The translations under genes and the position numbers were made by a program. 64,000 nt of DNA, taken from positions 2,046,001-2,110,000 of the forward strand of contig NC_134286.1 in assembly GCF_949628215.1 (NCBI RefSeq), written 5' to 3'. The stretch's first letter is position 1, and the number at the start of each line of letters is the position of its first letter. The DNA is from Phalacrocorax aristotelis (Eukaryota; Chordata; Aves; Suliformes; Phalacrocoracidae). Below the pieces are notes generated by a model. The model had not been told where the DNA came from. It did no database searches and saw nothing but the letters and a program-made list of their open reading frames with translations. Below are positions 52,107-64,000 of this stretch, piece after piece.

Positions 52107-54742
52107 TGCCACGGTGATATCCCAGATGTGGTGGTGGAGATGGTGCGTGGTGCACTGCGCAGTATCAAGTATCGCCAGGCGTGGGACACCAACGTCATCA
52201 ACAGGCATGATGTCATCCAGGTGGCTGCCAATGCTGATGTGGGCTGCTGTGCCTGTGAGTGGGGGCCGGAGGCCTAAGGGGGCTGAGGTGGGACCAGCTG
52301 CCTTCCACTGAAGTCTTGCCTTGTGTTAAGCGGAGGGGCTGCCCTGTCCAGGCAGCTGGGCAGGAGAGATGCTTGGAGTACAGGCCACTGCTTGGGATCA
52401 CCGCTGCAAGTGTTGCTTGGCACAGCGGGATGGGAAGGGGTGGGGTGGGCGCTGCTTCGATGAGACCGGCATCTCTGAGGGACCTAGAGAGGACAATTGG
52501 GCCAGGCAGAATGCCTGCAGTGGCTGCGTGTCAGAATCATTAAGGTTGGAAAAGACCTACCGGACCATCAACCCCCAACCCAGTGCACCCAGGCCTCCTG
52601 AACCATGTCCCCAAGTGCCACATCTACATGTTTTTGAACCCCCCCCAGGGACGGTGACTCCCCCACCTCTCTGGGCAGCCTGTGCCAGGGCCTGACTGCT
52701 CTGTCAGTAAAGACATTTTCCCTCATCTCCAACCTAAACCTCCCCAATGCAGCTTGAGGCTGTTCCCTCTCGTCCTGTCACTGGTGACTTGGGAGCAGAG
52801 GCCAACCCCCTCCCTCACTCCAGCCCCTCTCAGGCAGCTGCAGAGAGTGAGAAGGGCCCCCCTCAGCCCCCTCTTCTCCAGGCTAAACCCCCCCAGCCCC
52901 CTCAGCCGCCCCCCAGCACACTTGTGCTCCAGACCCTGCCCCAGCTCCATTGCCCTTCCCTGGACATGCTCCAGCACCTCAGTGTCCTTGCAGGCCCCAC
53001 GCGCTGTTCAGGCAGGGGAAACAACTTTCCTTCCGCCTTGTTTAGGGCGGTGCCTGAAGCCCTTGAAGAACAGGGCTGTGGCAACGCTGCGATCCTGGCA
53101 GGTTGAGGATGGGTATCGTGCCATTACCAACTCCTCTGTTGAACACCTGGTGAGTGAAGAGCAGGCTGGGCTGGAAGGCTCCCCTGTTACAGTGATGCCA
53201 TGAACCGGACGGTCCTGTTAAGGGCAAGATGCTGTCTTAGGGTTGGTCACCAGCTGTAGGAGTCTGGGATGGTCCCTTGAACAGGATTTGGCGCTGGCTC
53301 CCTTAAAGCTGAGCTACGCCCAGCCTCTGGGGAGTGCAGCAGGCTGGCTGTAGACAACAAGATCCCACCTCTGCCTAGAACAACCAGGAGCCCAGAGCCC
53401 TTAGCGTGTAGCTGTGTAATTCCTTCACAAGTTCCTCAACTTGAGGCAGCTCCTCTGCGCCTCTAGCCTAGTCTTTGCCCTGTATTCTCAGTGCCGAACC
53501 TGAGAGAGGGAGAGGGCAGGGAAGATGGAAGAGAGCACCTGGCTGTCCGATGTGTCTGGACAGAGCCAGCCCTTCCATGCAAGGGTCTGGTAAGGATGGC
53601 CTCTCTCCAGAATACCCGGTGCATTCAGCTGGGCCCAATGGGCCGACCTACCTGGCTCAGGTGGCTCCAAAAGGTAACTCTGGTTCTGCAGGCCTCAGGA
53701 TGTGGTGACAGGATGATGCAAATTCTGGCCCCACTTGTAGGAAATCCCGCTCGTAATCCAGAGCATGCCCATGTACCGCCACACTCCCATTCCAGACCCT
53801 CTCTGGCAAGCGGTGATGCTAACGCTGTGGTCTGCTGGGTGGTTGGTGGGAGCACAGCCGTTTTCTGGCACACTAACTTCTGGGCGTTTTTTCCCCCCGC
53901 CTTAATCTAGTAGGGTTGTTGCCAAAGCAGGTTGTAAATAAAGCCCCGCAGCACCTGGTGCCGCAGGTGAGCGGAGCATTTCCTGGGTGCGTGTGCCACA
54001 TCCCAGCCCAGGGGCTGGCGCAGAGGGTGGGCTTCCCTCGGCAGGGCTGCGCGAGGAAGGGGCGGCCCGGCTCACCTCTGGTGTGGCGTCGCATCCCGCC
54101 AGCCCTGGCAGCCTTGACAGCTGACTGATTCACTGCCAAAGCCAGAGGGGTATGGATAGCACGACGGCTCCGGTCTCCCTTGTGCCTGACCCCCCCACTG
54201 TCCAAACCCCACCTGAACAAGATCTTGAAGCTTAGTAGCTTTTGGAGCTCCTGAGCTGAGTGGCAGAGCCATGCTGGAGGGGGTCTCTGCTGCCAGAGCA
54301 GGGACAGGGGCAAACGATTTCGGTACAGGAAGTTTAATTTCACTCTCTTAAAGCAGCTGGCATCGTCAGGGGACCTGGGCAAGCAGAAGGTGGTCCTAAG
54401 GCGTTAAATCGGCATTCTGCCTTTCTCTGTAGGGGGCCCTGAGCCCCTCCTAAGTGCCAGAAAAGAAATGGAATAGACTTCAGTAGTGGCTAGCTGAGAA
54501 ATGAGCCAAGACCGTGGTTGTTTCCCCCCGTGCTTCCCTGTTCCTGATCAGATGTTAAAGAAACCTCATGAAATGCCTGTGTGAAGCACCGTGCCCGGAA
54601 GCAGCAGCACAATGCCAACATGGACCACTGGCCATCCCCCGAGCAGAACGAGCTTCCCCTCGTGGTGCCGTCGGAGCCAGCACTGCAGCCTGGAGAGCAT
54701 CTCCTCTCTGGAGAGCATCGGCCTGCCCGAGCGGAAGGGTGA
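52107..54742 (+). pseudogene. STARD10-like START-domain gene, intron-containing and frame-broken
   Basis: Five segments align in order with STARD10, a lipid-transfer protein for phosphatidylcholine and phosphatidylethanolamine. A (52107-52254) has IKYRQAWDTNVI and AANADVG. B (53046-53149) has WRCLKPLKNRA and ATLRSW. C (53566-53673) has GLVRMASLQ, then TYLAQVAPKG in another frame. D (53914-53966) has LPKQVVNKAPQHL. E (54552-54742) has MLKK, then CVKHRARKQQHNANMDHW and PSPEQ in another frame. A and B are clean, with consensus splice sites and matching phases. C is 108 nt where the phases call for 3n+1, so it carries a net frame-changing deletion just after SLQ. E carries a second frame change before the CVKH block. 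No N-terminal exon is visible. Retained introns exclude a processed copy: this looks like a gene in decay. Assembly error or a shorter active gene remain possible. Confidence 0.7.
52527..52995 (-). mobile_element. CR1 LINE 3' fragment inside the STARD10-like gene
   Basis: The + strand begins CAGAATCATTAAGGTTGGAA and continues with GACCATCAACCCCCAACCC, CACCTCTCTGGGCAGCCTGT and TTCCCTCTCGTCCTGTCACT, all typical of the reverse complement of the CR1 3' region. It lies in the intron between segments A and B. It is relatively well preserved, so it is younger than the copy at 47440. Borders are approximate. Confidence 0.8.
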
Positions 54743-55800
54743 GAGGGGTGAGCGCGGCGGTTTGGGGGACAGGGAGGAACAGTACATGCTGCAGCTCAGG
54801 CTCATCCAGGGGTTTGCAGTAAGGAGCAGGGGGAGCTTTTAAAGAAAACCTCTGGGTTTGTAGCCTTTTCTCTCATGCAGTGACTGGATCCAAGCGCACC
54901 CGCCCTGCTTGTGACTCTTGGCCTCTCTTTTGCAAGTCAAGTTAATTACCTCTGAGTAATGGCAGGGAGGAAGCTGCCCTGGGCAGGGGATGCTTCTGGG
55001 AGCTCCTGCGAGGGGCTGCTCTGGAGCAGGATGAAGATTGAACACTGAGGTGGTATTCGCAGCCCCCTGCAGAGAACTCGAGGTGCCTCTTGGCACTCGG
55101 GCTGTGTGCCTAAAGCACATTCAACGGCTGTTTTTCCACCAGGCAGAGCCCGGGGCTGGCTCTGGGGCCAGAGACTGCCTGCCAAACCACCACCCCGGCA
55201 CCTCCAAGCACAAGGGGAGAAGGGAAGGCAGGGCAGTACGAAACACTGCCTTGCTGCGACCCGAGCAGCCTCCCTCCCCAAGGAACGGGTAAATGCTGGG
55301 AAACCGGTGTGAGATGGGAGAGGCTAATGTCCCATGGGACAGAGAGGCCTGTCTCGTACAAGAGCTCTTAGCTCCCTTCTCAGTGTTACAGCAGGGCTTC
55401 CAGGGTGCTTATTTCCCTGGTAGAAAAGCTACTTTTTTTTTTATTCTGAGCTAAGAGCAGCCTGGCTTGGCAGCACTGGAGCAGGGTCAGGGTGGCTGCT
55501 CCTGGCTGTCTCAAGCGAGCTGCTGCGTTAGTGCCACCACAGACAAAACCCCCCACTGCAGCAGTGCTGAAACACTGCCCCAGGCTAATCAAGGGCTGGC
55601 TCCCCTCGCAATCGGTGGAAAAAACCCCTTAAAACAGGGCTGCACCTCATGTGGGCCCCACACTTCCCTCCCACAGGCTGTAAGGGCAACCAGAATCAAG
55701 CCCTGTCTGAGCCGCCCACCCAGCCTTTCCTTCGGGTGGTGACAACCCTCCACGGAGGCTTCCTGAGCAGGGATAAGGTGAAGTCTGGTTGCTGTACTCA
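54743..55800. other. Intergenic gap downstream of the STARD10-like remnant
   Basis: No coding exon recognised. It lies between the last STARD10-like segment and the PDZD11 3' end, and the two transcription units converge here. Confidence 0.4.
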
Positions 55801-55801
55801 T

Positions 55802-55807
55802 TTTATT
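55802..55807 (-). other. PDZD11: Polyadenylation signal of PDZD11
   Basis: TTTATT on + is AATAAA on -, some 960 bases after the PDZD11 stop codon, with adjoining A/T-rich sequence. Confidence 0.6.
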
Positions 55808-56770
55808 TTTATTCAGTTACTACAGACAAGCAGAAAACACTGCACAGAAGGCCAGAGCTAGGGCTGTCCTGATGCCATTTACAATGTGACAGAACCACAC
55901 ATTTGCACCCCGGTTTGCTGGTAACAAGCATGTTTTCCCCTGCCCTCTCCCAGTGCGGAGCACAGCAGCTTCCTCGCCTCTCTCTGACAACAGGGAAGGG
56001 GAGAAGTTTACCTGGAAGCGGTGGGGAGCTGTGATGGGAGCACGTGATGGGGCCAAGCGCAGGAAGCAAGCTCAGCAAGCGAAACCTTTACCCGCACAAG
56101 CACCACGCCTGAGGGAACCCGGCCAAGCACCCACAGCAGTTCGGAAACGCGCTCCGAGCGTCTCAGTCCTGTATCGTTGGGGGCGTTAAGCGGCAAAGAG
56201 GTACAAACATGCCTTGTCAGACTAGTGCAGCTAGAGGTGTGCACCGAGTTTGAGTGGAGTTTACTCCTGCTCCTTGAGTCCCAGGCAAACCCCGTAGTGT
56301 AGGGCAGAGGTAGGAGAGTGGAGAAGGAAAGAATTTCATGTCACCAGAGAAGTGAACGGGTGGATCTCCTGGAGGACAAAGGCCACGCTCTGCTCGGCTT
56401 GGCCTTACATCTAGTGACAAGGGTTGGATCCACAACCAGCTGAGCACTCCTTTAAATCAAGTCCTGCTAGAAGAGGAGCCCAGATCTTGCTGGAGGATCT
56501 GCCCTCTGGTACCCACTTCCACAGCACCACCATCAGCTTGTTTCAACACCCAGTTCAGGGAGGACAGACGAAAGCCCCATCCATCTTCCAGCTAAATAAG
56601 ACTGTTGGCGTCCCTCCACGAAGGAAGCAGAGCCGATGCCTGTGCAGCCAACAGGACAGTTGTACCTCCAGTGACAGCTAAAACTTCGTGTGTCATCTCG
56701 GATGTTGAGGAAAAGTAGCAGAGAGCTGTTTGCAGGATGGCCACTCTGCAGACCCGCAGACAGCCGCCTG

Positions 56771-59126
56771 CTAGTGAACCGTTCTTTCCTTCTGTCTCTG
56801 GTAATCTGGAAGGGAAAGAGGAGACGAGGCTGAAAGGGCAGGAGCAGCAGTCACCGATGGCAAGGGGGAATTAGCCAAAACGCTAAAGGAAAAACATATA
56901 TCCTGTTTACACTTCACTAGTCAAGGCACGGTTTGCTACACTCTTGGGTAGCAGCTGGGTTTAAAATAGCACGTTTGCACCCCAGCCAGACATTTCCAGT
57001 TATTTCAGGGCATTTAGAACAAAAGTCTGTTTAAAGTCCTCTCTCCCCCTGCCACATATTTTTCTTCTTTCTTCACTTAACTGTCAGTTTCTATTTTATG
57101 AAGAATCCTTGTCTGGCTTGACCTAACCTGTATTTCTCCCCCCTTCCTTATATCTGTGGGCTTCATTGGATGCAGAAACCAAAAGTTAAGAGTATTTTCC
57201 CTCAGTCAGTATTTAGATGTTCTTAGGGAGGGATAAAAACCACAAGCAGCACCCGCCATCGGCATATGTCCATCAGGGATGGAACTAATTCCTATGTTAT
57301 TCAAGGATAAGTAGCTGCTTCTACATCTCTAAAGCTAACGTTTCCATTCAACAATCATCCCACCTTTTAGCGCTGTGTCACTAAGCCCTGGTCTAAAAGT
57401 TTTTCTATGTTAACACCATCTGCAACTTTAGACTGGTAAGCACAAAGCTCAGGTGGAATCGGCCGGCATGCACGGCAGTCTGCTTCCCAGCCAGTGCTGC
57501 TAGTGACTGGACTCGGCGCTGGCGGGCACTTACTGTAGGGGAAGTAACGCACACGCATGGTGATTTCACGGGCCGTCTTCAGGATCTCCACAGCCTGAAA
57601 GCAGAAAGAGTTGCTCAGTGAGCAGCCTGGGCTGGAGGATGGGAGAGAGGAATGTATCGGTTACACGGTGCCACAAGGGGAGTTGGTGCAGGCTGAGAGG
57701 CTGGGAGGAGATGGTGTACGCACAGACTCCCTGCCCTGTCCCTGCTCCAGCCGCTGGGCCGCAGGAGCGCTCACCTTGCTGTGCTCGATGTCCTGGAAAT
57801 CCACATCATTCACTGAGAGCACCTGGTCCCCTTCCTGCAGCCCAGCTCTGTGGGCATCCGAGTCTGGGATCACCTGTGAAGGGAAGAGCAGACGCAGCAA
57901 CAGTGACTCTCCACACGACCGGTGCCTCAGCTCTCCTCCCATGCAGCCAAGACAGCCCAGCCCCAGGGTCTCCCCGCAGTGCTCATCCAGGGCACTCACA
58001 TAGGACAGGGGAGAATGGGGGACTCTGGTGCCCCAGCAACACTCCACAGGCTGGGGAGAGACCAGGAAATGGTGCAGGACTGTCTGATTGCTGCTTGGTG
58101 CATGGCAAATTACAGCTATGAGTTCAGAGATGCATATAAGGCATACGGCAGTCTCACTGCACGCCCAGCAACACCCAAGGGAGCACGCAGAACACGGGGA
58201 GGGAACGGCAGAAGGACAGACACACCTTAGAGATGAAGATCCCCAGCTGCGAGGCTTTTCCTCCCCGGATGTTGAAGCCCAACTGTGAGAGAAACCAGCA
58301 GTGAAATGCAGTCACCCCCTTTGGCTAGATATGCGTCTTTCCAGACGGAGCAGAGGTGTTGGCAGCAGCGAGCACCAGCCCTTCTCTGCTAACTTCTGTC
58401 GTAAGCTCACCTCGAGCACCCATGGGGCCCCCGACCTTGACCAGCCCCACAGCACAAGATGCGGTACTTCTCCACCTGACCCACAAAGCTTTCGTTTCCC
58501 CCCAGGGCACGGCCCTTCCCAGCAGGGCAGGAGCAATGCCCCGTCCATCCTACCAAGTCCCTGGATGAGGAAAGCACCGGGAACCCGCCCGACCTCCCCT
58601 CGGCGGTTATCTTGCTGCGAGGGTGCTGCTGGTCGGGGTTTACCGTCATCCCGCAGCTCTGCCGGCCGATTTTTACCAGGAAAAGCACTGGGAATAACGG
58701 CCAGAAATGAAACGGGGGAAACACCAGGTGGAGGAAGCGGCCGGGCTGGGCCTGCAGCTCCCCACGGAGCCCGTGGGGCCGCGGGTGAGGGGTGGTTTAG
58801 CGGGGTCTCACCTGCGCCCCGGGCGGCTTCTTCAGGATGATGGTGCGGGGCAGGAACTGCGTGAGCTCGTTGTTGTAGTCGGGGTGGTACACCCTCTGCA
58901 AGGCAAGGCGCCGGCGGCCGTCAGGCGGCGGGACCTCGTCGCGCACCCCCGGGCCGGGCCGGGCCGCGGCCCCCGCCGCTCCCCTGCCAGCCGCCGCAGC
59001 CCCGGCCGCCGCCGCTCCCTTCCGCCCCCGTCCCCTCACCTCATGCGGCGGCACCCAGGCGGGCGGGCTCTCGTAAGGCGGCAGGAAAACCACCGGGAAG
59101 TCATCGTAGGGCAGCCGACCCTCCAT
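56771..59126 (-). CDS. PDZD11: PDZ domain-containing protein 11
   Basis: Small single-PDZ adaptor that binds C-terminal tails of membrane pumps and transporters (plasma-membrane Ca-ATPase, ATP7A-type) and junction partners such as PLEKHA7. Exons (- strand, 5' to 3'): 59040-59126, 58812-58895, 58226-58282, 57775-57873, 57534-57594, 56771-56805. The total is 423 nt, 140 residues, the same length as human. The N-terminus is MEGRLPYDDFPVVFLPPYE with AWVPPHE. The carboxylate-binding loop is LGFNIRGGK, and VIPDSDAHRAGLQEGDQVL is conserved. The C-terminus NYQRQKERTVH comes from a 35-nt last exon. The ATG at 59126 is chosen over an in-frame ATG at 59144 because it matches the family N-terminus. It shares a CpG-rich promoter region with KIF4A. 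Confidence 0.96.
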
Positions 59127-59151
59127 GCCGCCCCGCCGCCTCACGGGATCG

Positions 59152-59510
59152 CCTCACGGATCCGCCCGCCCTGCCCCGCCCCGCCGCCGCACGGCACCGC
59201 ACCGCCCCTCGCCCCGCCCCGCCGCCTCACGGATCGCCTCACGGATGCCCCGCCCCGCCGCCGCAAAGCACCGCCCCGCCCCTCGCCCCGCCCCTCGCCC
59301 CGCCCCTCAGCCTCACGGCATCGCCTCACGGATCCCACCTCACCGCACCGCCCCCTCACGGCACCGCACCGCCCCCTCACGGCACCGCCCCGCCCCTCGC
59401 CCCGCCCCCCGCCCCGCCCCTCAGCCTCACGGCATCGCCTCACACATCCCACCGCCCCGCCCCTCGTCCCACCCCGCCGCCTCACGGCACCGCCCCGCCC
59501 CCTGACGCCC
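59152..59510. repeat. GC-box-rich degenerate tandem repeat between PDZD11 and KIF4A
   Basis: About 360 bases built from CCGCCCC / CCCCGCCCCTCG units interspersed with CCTCACGGCA and CCTCACGGATC units. Each CCGCCCC is a potential SP1/KLF site. The array occupies most of the stretch between the PDZD11 ATG and the KIF4A core promoter. Copy number may be mis-assembled. Confidence 0.8.
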
Positions 59511-59519
59511 TGCCCCGCC

Positions 59520-59579
59520 ATTGGCGGTTGCGGCGCGCGGCCCCGGTTTGAATGTTGGCGGTTGCGGCGCCGCCATCTT
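59520..59579 (+). promoter_or_regulatory. KIF4A: Core promoter of KIF4A: CCAAT, CHR and YY1-type sites
   Basis: ATTGG (inverted CCAAT) at 59520-59524, TTTGAA at 59547-59552 and GCCGCCATCTT at 59569-59579. An exact 16-base word, TTGGCGGTTGCGGCGC, occurs at 59521-59536 and again at 59555-59570, flanking the TTTGAA. CCAAT followed by a CHR element (TTTGAA) is the architecture of G2/M genes controlled by NF-Y and the DREAM/B-MYB complexes, fitting a mitotic kinesin. The YY1-like site probably marks the start. A first non-coding exon ends at 59609 (CTCCAG/GTGGGT). Confidence 0.65.
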
Positions 59580-59869
59580 AACCGGCGGTACTGGTGGCGG
59601 CTCCTCCAGGTGGGTTACGGTGCTGCCCCGACCCCCCGCTCTCCTCAGGTGGGGCCGCTTGGGCCCGGGCGTTGCGGAGGGCCCGGCCCGGGTGTCGGTA
59701 GCTGGCCCCGGGCGCCTCACTGGCCTAGGCCCCGGGCTCCCGGGCAGAGGGGTGCAGGCCGCAGCGCTGGGCCCCGCCAGGGCGGTACCTCCTGGTACCC
59801 GCGGGCGTTGTCTCCTGTGAGGCCTCACCCGGCTCCTGTTCCTCTGCAGGGCGGCCGCGGTGACCGAAA

Positions 59870-63556
<3,687 letters not shown>

Positions 63557-64000
63557 TAAATGGCAAAGTAGGAAAACACCCCCTAACAGCCATACAGCCA
63601 TGGTTCAAAGCTGTAGCTGCTTTTGACAAAGGCATTGCATTTATTGGTTTAGTTCCCCTTCTGGCTGAAGCTCAACCTCTTCTGTACTCTTATTTTTAGG
63701 TTGCAAATGCATTGAAACAGACTCATTTAATGAGTTCTGCTCCTTTGCAGTTCCTACATGCTAGGAGGAAACCAGACAAATTGAGTGCGAGTTTTTTTTT
63801 GTGAGGAGAAGGAAGATGAGAAGTTAAGTCTGGAAGCAGAGATTTATTATTATAGCTACTTACTGAAGGATATTGCAACCAGAATGAAGCTTGAGCTGTC
63901 TGTGCCTGCACTGTGCATGTCATATTTATGTTTTATTTTCTCAGTCTGACTATCTGGTCTTCGTGGCACTTATTTTTCAACAGTTGCGATGGTTTTTTAA

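Noticed and set aside
54566-54842. Separate small genes in the open frames at 54566-54842
   Set aside because: One of these frames is the terminal part of the STARD10-like remnant, and the others are its out-of-frame shadows.
63720-63800. A possible next KIF4A exon after the TTTGCAG at 63750
   Set aside because: The following bases do not encode the expected Asp-Ser-Leu-Gly-Gly-Asn segment in any frame; the next exon must lie outside the window.

Overview
This is vertebrate nuclear DNA and almost certainly avian. The genes are intron-split, the GC-rich parts are compact, and the interspersed repeats I can recognise are CR1 LINE fragments lying antisense to the genes. The gene order (DGAT2/AWAT-type acyltransferase, P2RY4, ARR3, RAB41/RAB6-like, PDZD11, KIF4A) is that of human Xq13.1. 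In birds the corresponding block lies on chromosome 4/4A. I assembled each coding region by hand from homology, splice sites and codon phase. The phases close without a break for the SHIP-type gene (3360 nt), ARR3 (1185 nt), the RAB gene (639 nt for any allowed exon choice) and PDZD11 (423 nt with stop).

Layout. 1-865 (+): the last three exons of a DGAT2/AWAT-type acyltransferase. 2885-4009 (-): P2RY4. 4010-9212: no gene recognised. 9817-20045 (-): a complete 27-exon SH2 inositol 5-phosphatase of the SHIP2/INPPL1 type, for which human Xq13.1 has no counterpart. 20046-24507: a shared 5' region with several OTX/CRX-type sites next to the cone arrestin gene. 24508-33350 (+): ARR3. 33682-51680 (+): a RAB6-family gene (RAB41 position) with two separate pairs of duplicated, mutually exclusive exons. 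52107-54742 (+): a decaying, intron-containing STARD10-like gene. 55802-59126 (-): PDZD11, head-to-head with KIF4A. 59570-64000 (+): the 5' half of the KIF4A motor domain, running off the window.

Common thread. DGAT2, P2RY2/6, INPPL1, ARRB1, RAB6A and STARD10 all lie in human 11q13, and their relatives here lie together. The window therefore reads as one side of an ancient (probably whole-genome-duplication) paralogon. It keeps two members that human Xq13.1 lacks: an apparently functional SHIP2 relative and a broken STARD10 relative. The most unusual structure is the RAB gene. It can encode four GTPases by swapping the exon with the G3 motif and, independently, the exon with the G5 motif. One G5 cassette resembles RAB6A and the other RAB6B.
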